DNA of 64,000 bases from Eretmocerus hayati (GCA_029851415.1 CM056744.1:69682172-69746171); one strand, 5' to 3'; positions 24,530 through 37,489 are shown, numbered from the stretch's first letter. The notes: generated by a model not told the origin, from the letters alone. Translations and numbers: made by a program.

Positions 24530-25255
24530 TTAGTTTCTCTCTCAAGTGCATCTGAGCTAAGAGGGTACTTCCCTTGCTCATCTGGGGCTAATTGTATACG
24601 AACTCTATTTGCAAGGGAGGGGCTAGGTGTCATACCATATGTGTTGGTATTCAAGTGGAAGATAGAGACGGAAAGGTTGGATTATTATCTACGCCACAAA
24701 ATTGATTGAGGAACTCGGTTATCCTGATGAACCCAGATCTGACGAAACATCTTCTCGATGTCCGCTGTAAAAGCATACTGATATTTTTACTAGTTGAGTA
24801 AAAAATGAGGCAACTCAGGGAGTAGATTAGGACTCACATACAGGAAATCGTTGATTGATTCTTTGTCAGTAGTTGAGGAAGATCCATCGAAGATAGTGCG
24901 TAGCTTTGTGGTGGTTGATACTGCTTCCTACGCGCTTGGTACTGCTTCCTTTGAGTACACCACGGTAGGGCGAAGAAAAGTGACCAGTGAGATCAGAGGC
25001 CTCAGGTACAGTAGAATGTGACATGTGGTTGAGTTCCTCATACTCATTCATAAATTCATGATAAGCATCAGATAGGTTTCTATCCCGGGGAAGTTTGTTC
25101 TCCAGCTTATACAGCAATTGGCGAGCAGAGGAAAATGATTGTTCGAACTTGAAAGTTCCAAGATCAGATTCGAAGGGAAGTCTCACCATAATCCTTCCAT
25201 CCGGTCCCTTTGAATGAGTAGCATCGAAATGGTATTCTCAGCGCTGCTCATCGAC
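24530..25255 (-). pseudogene. BEL/Pao reverse transcriptase, 5' half
   Basis: The minus strand carries HFDATHSKGPDGRIMVRLPF at about 25165-25230, then KLPRDRNLSDAYHEFMNEYE near 25060, TTKLRTIFDGSSS near 24890, YQYAFTADIEKMFRQI near 24770 and NTNTYGMTPSPSLANRV near 24610-24650. These are successive conserved RT blocks of BEL/Pao elements, including the first catalytic Asp in TADIEKM. Two stops sit before YQYAF and two after ILWRR. The frame ends directly at the foldback element that begins at 24527. Confidence 0.8.
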
Positions 25256-25540
25256 GGTCAGTAAAAGCTTTTCGATTTTCATACAACCCGTCTTGAAAGA
25301 ATATTCCTGAACCCATACTCTTTCAAATACAAATTCATTATATCATCATCTCATAAAATCTCATAACCACCATCACCATCATCGTATTCATCCGTAAATG
25401 TATCATTACAATCGTCGTCATGTCATTTAATTGTACCAATATCGTATCCAAATTACATAATTCAATAGAATCAAATCTTTGTCATCAACTTTCATATCTC
25501 AGCAAGCATATGTAGTTTCTAAAATTCTCAGTTGTCAATT
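25256..25540. other. Junction between the two BEL/Pao copies
   Basis: AT-rich, with a CACCATCACCATCATC run near 25365-25385. No coding match. It marks where the 5' end of one copy meets the 3' end of the other; no LTR was recognised. Confidence 0.4.
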
Positions 25541-26545
25541 TTGATTGAATGTGAAACACATAATATTTCTGTCACGTCTCGCTTGATTACATCTTTTGTG
25601 ACACGAACAAATACCACTCTTACTACACTGTCTCTACCTGGATGGCACTGCACAATGAGACCCAATTGCCATGCATCACTGCCACGTTATCTCCTATAAT
25701 GAGAACCATAAGACCAGGTATGACTCGCAGGCATTTGGTGCAATTTTTGGGTTTGTTGCGTTGCTGCCATCGCGGTGCCGGAACTCCTGTACAACCTGTT
25801 GGATAAGCTGGTATCGAATGAGACGGTTCACGTTGATGTCAGTGAGTTCTCTTCCTGAAAGCGCCGATAGCGAATCTCCGATCAGGAAATGTCCAGGTAT
25901 AAGGGAGGTAGAATCATTGGGATTATTGGAGAGGGGACATAGAGGACAGGAATTGAGAATAGCCTCAATTCGAGTGAGCACCGTGTACAACTTTTCATGA
26001 GTTAGAATCCCATCTCCAATAAGTCTACTCAGATGATATTCCATAGACCTTACTGCACTTTTCCATAGACCACCGAAATGTAGTGCACGTGGAGGACAAA
26101 AGTGGCAATCAATGGATTGAGATGAATAGAATGACCTTACTTTTTCAGGGAACTCCTCACTCGGAACTAGATTTTGAAGTGTAACAAGCACATTTCCGGC
26201 TCCTTGAGAATTTTCTGCATCATCACAGTAAATATTCTCGCATCTTCCTGTACGACTCACAAGACGTTCAAGACAGTTTGCAAATGCAGGAGTAGACAAA
26301 TCACAAACAAGTTCGATATGAGTAGCTCGTGTTACATCGCACATGAACACACAAATTTAAACTTTTATTGGCACACGCGGCCTGGTCTTTCATTTGTTAT
26401 GGAAGGGACCTGCAAAATCCACACCACGATTATAAAATGCTCTCACAGGAGTCACTCGTTTTTTGGGTGGATTGCCCATCAGGTAAGACGAATTAGTTGG
26501 GTGAGCTTTAAGACAAATCACAGATGCTCTCGAACTCCTATTATT
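25540..26545 (-). pseudogene. Second BEL/Pao integrase remnant
   Basis: Minus-strand blocks in order: KAHPTNSSYLMGNPPKKRVT and RAFYNRGVDFAGPF (about 26395-26520), a stop, then a long frame (26350-25694) with THIELVCDLSTPAFANCLE, ENIYCDDAENSQGAG and HFGGLWKSAVRSMEYHLSRL. That last block is followed by YTVLTRIEAILNSCPL and the C-terminal WQLGLIVQCHPGRDSVV (about 25600-25640). The D-D-E core is present: D in CDLS, D in YCDDAEN and an E in IEAILNS region. It is a different copy from the one at 17491-25255, ending near 25540, in the same orientation. Confidence 0.8.
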
Positions 26546-27824
26546 CGCTTTCATTGCACTCGGCCGCGGCCGGACGGAATCTCATCACCGGAATCTATGT
26601 GTGAGCGCGTCAATGATCTCTTTTCGAGTGCATTTGTGTAAATTTTGAACTCCGCGCGTTCCAACATTGTGTCAACGTAAAATGAGTTACTGCGCAGATC
26701 AGACCTCCCGTGCCTCTCTGCTCTCTGTATACTCTCTCCTGTCTCTCGCTCTCAGGGAATTGCAGCAGCCGACGCAACGCAAAGAATCTAAGAGATTCGA
26801 CGAGGATCTCCCAGATTCTTCTCGTACCCTAGAATTCGACTCTTTCTAGCTTTGGTTAATCAAAACCTAATGATTATCAACAAATAGAAATGTTCTCTCT
26901 GAGATATGCCTTCAACGAATATAACAACTGCCTGTAGGACTCATAACCTCCTCGAGGTGCTGCCCTTGCCACACGATGCTGTCTTGTCGAGAGGAACAAA
27001 TCAAAAATGTATGATCACAAGGAATAGTCCAAAATTTGTCTCAATTCGTATACAAATCAGCGACCCAATCTGCCGGGCCTAGTTATGCGGATGATCTTGC
27101 TGACTGCAACGCACTGGGCATGCGCTCTGCTAAGTCTGTGAATTCGTGAATTTGTAAATACGTAAATTCGTAAACGCTGAAACCCTGCCCTGGCTGCTGC
27201 TGGCTGTGTGTTGCTACTTTAAGTGCTGTTATTGAATTGTAATGAGTTGAAGTATCTCAGTTTCCAGCAGTTTCCAGTCCGCGGTCGATCTCGCCCAACT
27301 ATTGGGTTCTTGAAAATTGTCTGCATGCGATCTTGCTAAGTATACCATGGTTAAATCAGAAGTTCCCCTCAGGCACGCGTGATCAGTGAGTTTGTGATTA
27401 GTGTGAGCATATGAAGAACTGGTCTTCAAGTTATGGAGCACAATCAAGGTGATGAATGATATTCCATGAAACACTGAGTGCCTCTTGATATGTCATTGGA
27501 ATCAGAATTTCTCCTCACTGTTAATTTTGTATGCTTCAAGGATCTTCAGATCAATGACGTCATGGACTACATTCAATGGGAAAAGTCACAGTGGCTCTAG
27601 GCGTAATGGACTTGTTTATTTGAATCTTTGAGGATGCTTCCTGTCATTCCTTGATTCATCACAGAGATTCAACATTCTCTTTCGGTTGAAATTTCATGGG
27701 TCCAGCTATTAAAGTGTAGCATACCATGTTCCATTAGGCTCAAGGTTCATTACATTTCTAATGAATTCCACTCTACTGATTTAGAAATACGACCATCCAT
27801 GCTAAAGCCTTGATATATGATGTA
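26546..27824. other. Unassigned stretch, no gene recognised
   Basis: Begins with CGGCCGCGGCCG (26563-26574), a short GC palindrome. A degenerate repeat of GTAAATTCGTAAA type lies near 27135-27172. No coding similarity seen on either strand. Confidence 0.45.
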
Positions 27825-28619
27825 TCATATCGACGCCTCTTACGAAGATTAACACATCTTCTCTTGTGACTGACGAAGATTAACGTTTATTCGTTGTGAA
27901 CACGAAGATTAACGGATTCTCCTTAGGTCCACAAAAACTAACACTTACATCTTAGGGGCACAAAGACCAACACTCACTGCTCAACGGCCGATGAAACTAG
28001 CACTTAATCCTGAACGATATGAAGACTATAACATACTTGCACACGATCTCGTTCGAAGGGGCGAAGACCAAGTACCTCGTCTTGGGGCCACGAAAAAAAA
28101 AAAAACGTTCTCTTTAGCGGCACGAAAATTAACGCATCCGTAGACTTCATTCATGGAGGAACGAAGACTGTAAGTATTTCGTTTAACACGTTCACTGCAA
28201 AGGCGAAATCACGATTCCGGTCTAGATTGCGAGAGAGTACAAATGCGCGTTCCAGCAGTTACGGAAGCCAAACCTTTTGGAAAATAATCAGTATGGCATC
28301 TATTTACATCATTGATAGGGATTTGAGTGGGCCCCACCGGTGGGGCTCAAAAGATTTTGTATGATGTAAAGGATAATGAAGAGGATGATTGAAAAGTCAG
28401 ATTTGGTGAACTTAGAACGTATTATTTGGGTTTTTATTCCATTTTATCAACACATAAGAATGGGATTCATGTACACGAATGCAGCTGAATTGATGATCGC
28501 GCGGACTGCCAATTTTATCACTCATTCTTGTGAGTTTTATTGGAACAATCTGAACAATAGTAAGGTTTGTCCGGGCAGTCTTTACAATAAGTTAGAATTT
28601 TTTTGATCTATTTTTCGAA

Positions 28620-31020
28620 TCCTGAATTCCATATCCTAACTTTCTATTCTGTTTGTAACATTCTACGCACCTATTCCGGTTTGATCTTGCATTTACCTTC
28701 GAGTCAAGTGTATGCCGATACCTTCGTCTTTCCTCAACGTTATCCTCTCCATCACCTTGATCGATGAGTTCACGAGCAAGCTATTCTTTGAAATTGAGAA
28801 TTGACATCTTTACTCTGACAATGAAAGTTGAATAAATAAACCAAGCGTTCACTAATTCCTCTCCGGACATGATTCCGACTACCAGTTTCCGGTACCATCT
28901 GAGACTCTTACGCAAGGAGGAGTGATAGGAAGGTCGGATACATCTACACCTTTCTTAACGCTATTATTTGGAACAAAATTTAGCTTGCACGGCAACCGCA
29001 TTCCTTGAAGCCCGATCCCGCCCTGTTTCGGGCAACATAGCTGAGGATGCTATAATCGAGTACGCTTTGCGATTTTTTAACTCTCTCCCTCCTATAATCT
29101 TGTTTATCTATCTCGACTAAATCTGTTCCATGATTCTTGACAGTGCTAATCATGAGAAGAACTCTCTCATCTTTCCATTTGACGATATTTACATTTTTTC
29201 TATTCCCAAGACCTACAATATTACCTTTTTTCAATCTCGCCCCTATCATGTGTGGAGGGATACCTTTCCTATTCTTTCTGAGTGTTCCGCACAAATACGT
29301 ATCCATTTCGAGGAGATGCGCTAAAGGCAATGAAGTGTAAAGTCTGTCAGCGTAAAGTATTCGTTCAGAATTAAGATAGCGCTCTAACAGTCTCAAAATG
29401 ACAGCATGTGCGTATCCAATTCCACTTTGGACGCTCTGTTTATGATTTTTGCCAGCATAAATTTCAATGTGGAAAGTAAAACCAGAGCTCGAGCAGAGCT
29501 TGTATAATTTTATACCATACTTATGCCGTTTTGATTCATTACACTGGCGGAAATTCAAACGACCTTCCCAAGGTAACATACTTTCATCAATGACAAGGGC
29601 CGTGCCTAAAAGTAAAATATGATTACACTTCTGATCGGAATTGGATACGAATCTATCAATCTTGTGCAATCGATTGTGCTCAATGTTCTCATCATTATTT
29701 GCGAAGTGCCAAAACTTCAATAGCAAATGGAATCGATCTCTAGTCATTGTTCTCCTGATCAAATCGACACCATGAAAATCACCTGTATTCCAATACAGGT
29801 TGATATGTGGAAGTGACACAAGGCCCATCAATAGTAAGATACCTGTTATTCAAGAGATTATGTAAAATTATCAGATACGGAAAATTTGTTTGAAAATTGC
29901 GGACAATAAAGGAATACCATGGAATTTCTTCATCTCTACTATATCTGTCGGAGTCCACTTTTTCATTCTTGAATTTTTCTTCAAACGAGGTGACTCGAGG
30001 TACTGACTCGCATCGCGATTTGTCTCTATGACTTGGGTCATAATCATCTCATCAGTTATGAATACTGAATAAATTTGAGCAGGTGACATATTTTTGACAT
30101 CAATAATCAAACTATCTCTTGCATAAAGATCAGAATTGCCTTCAATAACGATTTCTTGCCACTCATCTTCAGATTCAGGATCACTAGCATCCACAGATTG
30201 TGTATCATCACGATTCTCGCTTCCGTCCGACGATGGATCTTGATAGCGGCGATGGAGGGGGCTTTCATACACAAAATTGGAGTCTTCGTCACTATATATT
30301 GGGACAGTAGCTGCTATCACCGCTCTCGATTTCGGATTCGGATTCTGTATCTCTCTCGACAGGGCAATTGGTTACATCTTCAATTGCTCTGGAAGTGGAC
30401 GGGATCGCGATATTTCGCCCTGCAGCTTTATTATTACTGCTAGTGTTTTGATGCGGTGTGACTAATCCATTCATCTGAATAAGATTTAAATCAATCGATA
30501 CTCGGAAATCAGAAATAATTCTCGGCTTCGCTTCCTTCGCCAATAGTGACAACTGATAAGTAGGGCTAGAAACACCACTAGCACTTGAATTAGCTGATGT
30601 CGAATCATGAATATCCAACTGACGATTAAAATAATCAATAAAAACCACACGAAATATCACACTGTCAGAGGAGATCGAAATTCATACCATCAACTTCGTA
30701 TCACCAGGTTCTTTGCGACATTGACCACGATTACTCTCACACTCTTCTGTATCGATAGATTGAGTAGAAAATCCGAAGACAGAGGGTTTACTCTACAAGA
30801 ACAATCAAAAGCTTTCATTCAGTATCTTGGCATGAGTGTAGCGTGAAATGATCAGAAACGGTGAAGACGAGCATCCCGGGTTGCTTCTTGAAACCTCTCC
30901 TCGAGTAGCTCTTGTACGGATTCGCTCACTCTTACGTTTCGATTGTTGCTCAGGTTCACTCTCCGATGAATCTGTCTCAATAGGTCGCACAAGCTTTTTC
31001 TTCTTGCTTTTAGGAGCCAT
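28620..31020 (-). pseudogene. piggyBac-like transposase, frameshifted
   Basis: Minus-strand pieces run from a basic/acidic N-terminus (31020: MAPKSKKKKLVRPIETDSSE) through a Ser/Glu-rich region (30660-30292) and an N-terminal transposase segment (30320-29871, KKWTPTDIVEMKKFHGIPLL) to the DDE_Tnp_1_7 core (29831-28980). The core shows TALVIDESMLPWEGRLNFRQ (first catalytic Asp) and ILYADRLYTSLPLAHLL (second Asp). After a frameshift near 28985-28930 come a degenerate VDVSD, LRKSLRWYRKLVV and ELVNAWFIYSTF blocks, and a C-terminal RCVECY cysteine motif. Stops and at least three frame changes make it inactive. Confidence 0.85.
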
Positions 31021-31417
31021 CTCTTTTCATGAATGAGGTAAAATACTTTATGTATTATTTTTTTCTATAAGAACAGATGCATCGTCCACGAGTTGGAATT
31101 TGACTGTTGATTCGAACGGAAAAAGAAACGCGAGAGCACGAGAGAACGCTAGCGCGCCAGCCATCAGAGCGGCGGTGGTAAGAAACAACTTCACGGCCCA
31201 GCAGATGAGGTAGTTGACTGTTCTACCGATCATTTTGTCAGTGTCAGTGCGAACGTTGTCATTGTGTTGTTCCCCAGCAGACAGTAATGTCACGACAGTT
31301 TCGGCGGGCTTCACCCATCAGTCTCATCGCCGGCCTTCCTCAGATGTCTGATAGCAGTGATGCATCTTCGAATAGATAATGCATCGGTTGGTGAATATAT
31401 GCAGCGCTGCATATATA

Positions 31418-33497
31418 TGGGTCATTCTGGAGCAAGCTGGACAAAACCGTCACCAGGGGGGTCTGGGAAAAATCCGCAAAAATTTTTCTCCATTAGTGCC
31501 ATGTTAGAATAGTACGAAAAAAATTTTTTCGGCCCCCCCCCTGTGAGCCCCAGGGCCCATGAAAGAGCCATTTTAGGCCCTTTTTTAGCCTATTCTGGGA
31601 AAATCATAGTTCCAACGCAATTCAATATTTTTCAACGTACTTGGGCGCATTCTTCTCGCCAAGACTAGTACTTTTGGAAAAAAAAATTGTCCAAGGCCAC
31701 TTAGTGAGTCTGACGACTTCTGCAAGCTAATTATTGAGAGCAAATTCTAGCGATTTTTGGGCCTGCTTCAAAGCGATCTAGCTCCTACTAGACATGTGAT
31801 AATCGACTTCTGCAGGTAGTCATTTCGAAGGTCTTGGAAGAACCTACAATGTGGCCACCTGCAGAAGTCGATTATCGTATTTTTCATAGGAGCTATAGCC
31901 GACACAAGTTGAGCTATTTACGAAAAAGTCGAAAATTCAGGACTCGATTCCAAAAATATATCTTAATCTTTTTTCACCAAAATTGTGCGAGAATGTTCTT
32001 TCAGATATCTCCTTTTATTAAAGAAAATTTGGCGGAGGTTATTTTTTTTTATTCTTTTGCCGAGCGTTACAAAATGCCGCATTGCGTGGTTTTAACAAAA
32101 ACGGCATCTTTGACCACGGTCACATATGCTCCCATCTGGACTGATGTGCACCAATCTGTGTTAAAGTACTCCCCAAAGTATCCCCGAGTATGTGTAAGAA
32201 GTTGCGGAGACGAGCCTCGAGCCAGGAGCGAGTTGTAGGTTCTATTTACCGTGTCAAAAATAGGCATTATTTTGGCTATTCGAGCGTAAGCGACCGAGAG
32301 CATAATTTTACTTGTTCTGGCTTACAAATGAGATAATGGGCTAGGATGAGGATCCAAACATAATCCACAGACTCAAAATGACCATCTGAAAATGATTCTG
32401 AGGTCAGTTTAGCTCTAGAATGTCGTCTAGTGCCTCAACGGTGTCAGAACCCATCGACAGAATCTAAGTTCTTAAGGGGCAGAGGGACGACTATTTGGAG
32501 CAAAACTGACCTCGGAATTGTGTTCAGATGGTCATTTTGAGTCGGAAAAGTATGTTTGGATCCTCATTCTAGCCCATTATCTCATTTGTAAGCCAAAACA
32601 AGTAAAATCATGCTCTTGGTACGCTCGAATAGCCAAAATAATGCCTATTTTTGACACGGTAAATAGAACCTACAGCTCGCTCCTGGCTCGAGGCTCGTAC
32701 CCGCAACTTCTTACACATACTTGGGGATACTCTGGGGAGTACTTCCACACAGATTGGTGCACATCGGTCCAGATGGGAGCATATGTGACCGTGGTCAAAG
32801 ATGCCGTTTTTGCTAAAACCACGCAATGCGGCATTTTGTAACGTTCGGCAAAAAAAATCAAAAAAAATAACCTCCGCCAAATTCTTTTCAATAAAAGTAG
32901 ATGGCTGAAAGAACATTTCCGCACAAGTTTGGTGAAAAAAAATTAAGATATATTTTTGGAATCGAGTCCTGAATTTTCGACTCTTTCGTAAATAGCTCAA
33001 CTTGTATCGGCTATAGCTCCTATAAAAAGTACGATAATCGACTTCTGCAGGTGGTCAAATTGTAAGTTTTTCCAAGACCTTCAAGATGACTACCTGCAGA
33101 AGTCGATTATCACATGTCTAGTAGGAGCTAGATCGCGTTGAAGCAGGCCCAAAAATCGCTAAAATTTGCTCTCAATAATCAGCTTACAGAAGTCGTTAGG
33201 CCCACTAAGTGGCCTCGGACAATTTTTTTTCAAAAGTACTAGTCTTGACGAGAAGAATGCGCTCAAGTACGTTGGAAAATACTGAATTGCGTTGGAACTA
33301 TGATTTTCCTAGAATAGGCTAAGAAAAGGCCTAAAATGGCCCTTTCATGGGCCCTGGGGCCCACAGGGGGGGCCGAAAAAATCTGGAAAAAATTCTCTCG
33401 TACTATTTCATCATAGTACTGATGGAAAAAAATTTTTGCGGATTTTTCCCAGACCTCCCTGGTGACGGTTTTGTCCAGCTTGCTCCAGAATGACTCA
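31418..33497. mobile_element. 2.08-kb near-complete palindrome inside piggyBac
   Basis: Two arms of about 1 kb meet near 32460. Tips TGGGTCATTCTGGAGCAAGC and its inverse (TGACTCA variant on the right) are each bordered by TA, consistent with a TA duplication. Both arms carry the same reading frame (31834-32238 plus, 32608-33000 minus), which only reflects the inverted symmetry. No transposase recognised. It behaves as a foldback or large MITE. Confidence 0.85.
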
Positions 33498-34511
33498 TAT
33501 GAAAATACCTCGAGAGTTGCTTCAATAAAAGGACCCTGTTGCGCTCCCAAGTCGTTTCGAGTATCGGGAAGTTTTCGAGTAAGCCTCTCCGTTAGGATAT
33601 GATGGAGAGCATATATCTATGCAACGCTTGTCTCGCGCTTGTGGTCACAATCTATAGCTATTGTGTGTACTTGAAGCATTAGAGGCTTAGATATAACTCG
33701 TGAATGCGGACTCTCACACAGCCCAGACACGTGTCTTAGTATTTTCTGAAATTTTAGAGCCCGAAGTTGTTGCTTGATCGATTTGCTACAGCTCTCGTCT
33801 GTAAGTCTTTTTGAGTGAGTGTGTCTATCGCACAGTCTGACCTTGGGATGCGAATCATTACCGCGCTTCAAATTTTTCAAACCAAATGCGATGTTATTTC
33901 GATCTACCCAACTTGAATGCGAAGAGATCTACAGTGGGCTTGAGAGCCTAAGTGCAGGAGCAGGGGTTGTGCTTGGAGGAACACCCGATCTTTATTTAGC
34001 CACCAGATTTACTCTCGTATGATTTGGGGTTTACTCACGTCTCACTCAAAATTTCTACACGCATGTCAGCTAATTTGTAGGTCTTGGATTAAGCTTTTAA
34101 ATGAGCTAAGATACGTTGAGATTGGCCGAATCCCAAGTGAGTAATCTACTATTCATCGCTTGAATTCGTGTGATTAGTAAATAATTGTGTAAGAAATGAA
34201 AATTGTGCAAAAACTCGGACAAATCAAGTCCGATACAGAAACTGTCTTGTACACATGTTGATTTTGACCTATACAACGAGAAAAATTCGCGACATAAGCC
34301 ATTGGATATGAAACGCTATTCGGCGTGAGCTGAAACTCGAGAAAAAGTGGGCCCCAGCAGTGGGGCCCATCGCAGTGAACGTGTTAAGACGAAGCACTTA
34401 TGATCTCCGTCCCTTCAAGAAGGAAGTCTACGAATGTGTTGATTTTCGTGCCGCTAAGGAGAATGTGTTACTCTTCGTGGTCTTAAGACGGAACACTTAT
34501 AGTCTTCAAAT

Positions 34512-36487
34512 TATGAAGATGTAATTTTATCGGTCTTTGCGAGTTAAAGTCAGCAAATTTTGCTGAATTTTTAGCATCAATCGAGAATGGATTTTTTCTC
34601 CACTCTCAATCAATGCACCTTTAGAGCCTCGTATGGTTCCGAGGATGCATCTAAAGGATTTTGATGGAAAGGAATGAAAAGTAAAGATGAGAAAATGAGA
34701 AACTTGATGAAAAATTTTGATTCTACGCTGATATTGTGAGTGTTTCGCCCTTCTCTCATTGCTCGGGCTTTCCAAAGTGGTGGAAGAGCAATGAGAGTTT
34801 ACCACTGACACGCGGCTCAAGTGGCCGAATGTTCGATGGTTTGAACGCCCTTATATACGAAAGTTCATCTTCGTTATGCGCTTGCGAGAGAGGTCAATTT
34901 AACCCGCTATTTCCATTTGATTTCTCAACATTTTTACTTTGGCAGCTCTTCGGCCTTCTGCCGGAGATATATGTAATTAATTTTGAAACTCGATCGATAT
35001 GATCGGATATCGTATTTATCACTCGCGGGAATTTCATGTTATGAAGATGTTATTTTATCGGTCTTTGCGTGTCAGTGGTAAACTCTCATTGCTCTTCCAC
35101 CACTTTGAAAAGCCCGAGCAATGAGAGAAGGGCGAAACACTCACAATATTAGCGTAGAATCAAAATTTTTCATCAAGTTTCTCATTTTCTCATCTTTACT
35201 TTTCATTCCTTTCCATCAAAATCCTTTAGATGCATCCTCGGAACCATACGAGGCTCTAAAGGTGCATTGATCGAGAGTGGAGAAAAAATCCATTCTCGAT
35301 TGATGCTAAAAATTCAGCAAAATTTGCTGACTTTAACTCGCAAAGACCGATAAAATTACATCTTCATAATTTGAAATTCCCGCGAGTGATAAATACGATA
35401 TCCGATCATATCGATCGAGTGTCAAAATTAATTACATATATCTCCGGCAGAAGGCCGAAGAGCTGCCAAAGTAAAAATGTTGAGAAATCAAATGGAAATA
35501 GCGGGTTAAATTGACCTTTCTCGCAAGCGCATAACGAAGATGAACTTTCGTATATAAGGGCGTTCAAACCATCGAACATTCGGCCACTTGAGCCGCGTGT
35601 CAGTGGTAAACTCTCATTGCTCTTCCACCACTTTGAAAAGCCCGAGCAATGAGAGAAGGGCGAAACACTCACAATATCAGCGTAGAATCAAAATTTTTCA
35701 TCAAGTTTCTCATTTTCTCATCTTTACTTTCCATTCCTTTCCATCAAAATCCTTTAGATGCATCCTCGGAACCATACGAGGCTCTAAAGGTGCATTGATC
35801 GAGAGTGGAGAAAAAATCCATTCTCGATTGATGCTAAAAATTCAGCAAAATTTGCTGATATTAACTTGCAAAGACCGATAAAATTACATCTTCATAATTT
35901 GAAATTCCCGCGAGTGATAAATACGATATCCGATCATATCGATCGAGTGTCAAAATTAATTACATATATCTCCGGCAGAAGGCCGAAGAGCTGCCAAAGT
36001 AAAAATGTTGAGAAATCAAATGGAAATAGCGGGTTAAATTGACCTTTCTCGCAAGCGCATAACGAAGATGAACTTTCGTATATAAGGGCCTTCAAACCAT
36101 CGAACATTCGGCCACTTGAGCCGCGTGTCAGTGGTAAACTCTCATTGCTCTTCCACCACTTTGAAAAGCCCGAGCAATGAGAGAAGGGCGAAACACTCAC
36201 AATATCAGCGTAGAATCAAAATTTTTCATCAAGTTTCTCATTTTCTCATCTTTACTTTTCATTCCTTTCCATCAAAATCCTTTAGATGCATCCTCGGAAC
36301 CATACGAGGCTCTAAAGGTGCATTGATCGAGAGTGGAGAAAAAATCCATTCTCGATTGATGCTAAAAATTCAGCAAAATTTGCTGACTTTAACTCGCAAA
36401 GACCGATAAAATTACATCTTCATAATTTGAAATTCCCGCGAGTGATAAATACGATATCCGATCGTATCGATCGAGTGTCAAAATTAA
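34512..36487. repeat. Array of 528-bp units, one inverted plus about 2.7 direct copies
   Basis: One unit lies in reverse (34512-35038). A partial and then two full forward units follow, with a period of exactly 528 bp judged from identical landmarks (35588 and 36116). Copies are over 97% identical by eye. Each unit contains a TATATAAG box, a TCAGT about 50 bp downstream, and a hairpin CTCTCATTGCTC ... GAGCAATGAGAG. ACTTATAGTCTTC borders the array on both sides (34499-34511 and 36489-36501), which may be a target duplication, though the host arm is itself repetitive. I do not recognise the unit. Confidence 0.85.
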
Positions 36488-37489
36488 TTACTTATAGTCT
36501 TCGTCCCTCCAAGAAAAAAATGCGCGAATGTTAATCTTTGTGCAGTTTGAGGAGTAAGTGTTACTCTTCGTGGTCTTAAGCAGTACCCTGCTGAAAATAG
36601 TTCCGTGGGACCCCATGGGATTCCATGGGACCAGGGCCAGGTCCCATGGGACTTCGTGGGACCTGGCCCTGGGAAAATTTTTACTCTTCATATTTTGCAG
36701 AATTTGGCACCGCAGACGTGCAACATACAAATTCTGACTATTATTCCTCCAGCCCACAAGGTGGGTGGTGCATAGGGAGCAGAGAGAAGGTGTTGCATGG
36801 AATATGATCTCGCGACCTGAATAATTGAGGAGATGAATATTTCAAATCCACGGATACTCCGAGAGTGTCAAAAAATTGAGCACCGAGCACCAATCGGATT
36901 TTCGGGAGAACTCGGTTTGGACGGATGCGATAATATGAAATTTATCTCTGTTATCAATGTCCTAGCCATATCAACATCTCGAGCGCCCTCGGTAATTCCA
37001 AAAAAAGCTTTTCTACCATTTTGCCAAGGTTATAGCCTCTCGTGTCTATACTCACCTACTCATGATTTGTGACCACACAAATAAAGCTAATAGTATATGT
37101 GAGTGAGGGATTTGTATATAATTGTGGAGTTCACGATCTGGAAGGGGGAGCTCAATATGTGTGCCCCGCCCCCCACCGGAGAAAGATGTCAGCACTCGTA
37201 AGACCGTTGAAACAGAAACTTATCAACGAATCCAAGATGTCATAAGTTATGGCAGATGTGATTTTTCAGTGACGTTAGGTGTATGCGTAAATCACGTGGC
37301 CTCATGTCTAGCTTCGACAAAGAATAGACTCACTGAAGTGTAGATCCAGGATGTCTTGGAATCTGACATAAGTTACACAGCTCACGTTTGTTCGAGTTGA
37401 AAGGCAATTGAGTTTTCTCAGCCGTAGGATAGAAAAGCAAGATGGAATTTTTCATCTCAGAGCTTAATACCTCCTTGTTGAGACACGAG

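Larger units (their letters stand above)
17491..25255 (-). mobile_element. pol: BEL/Pao retrotransposon pol, interrupted by two insertions
   Basis: Reading the minus strand downward from 25255: start of the reverse transcriptase, the RT palm, the MDD box (interrupted at 24527/23709), RNase H region, H2C2 zinc-binding domain (interrupted at 22176/18605), integrase core and the BEL/Pao C-terminal domain. The domain order and the DUF5641-type C-terminus are specific for BEL/Pao. Many stops and frameshifts show long decay. Gag, protease and both LTRs are not visible; the 5' end stops near 25255. Confidence 0.85.
28187..34383 (-). mobile_element. piggyBac-like transposon, 6.2 kb, with TTAA duplications
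   Basis: Flanked by TTAA at 28183-28186 and 34384-34387, with inverted tips CACGTTCACTGC and GCAGTGAACGTG. Subterminal GGGCCCCACCGGTGGGGC-like hairpins occur near both ends (28331-28348 and 34350-34368), a known trait of piggyBac-like elements. The transposase is on the minus strand (31020 to 28620) and decayed. A 2.08-kb palindrome (31418-33497) lies upstream of it. 33498-34340 holds no recognisable gene. Confidence 0.9.

Noticed and set aside
31834..33000. Mirror-image open frames of 134 and 130 codons
   Set aside because: They arise from the two arms of a palindrome; composition (many F, I, K, R) and lack of any motif do not support coding.
34527..36409. Repeated 88- and 97-codon frames on both strands
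   Set aside because: Each is a by-product of the 528-bp unit; the frames lie opposite each other on both strands and match no family.
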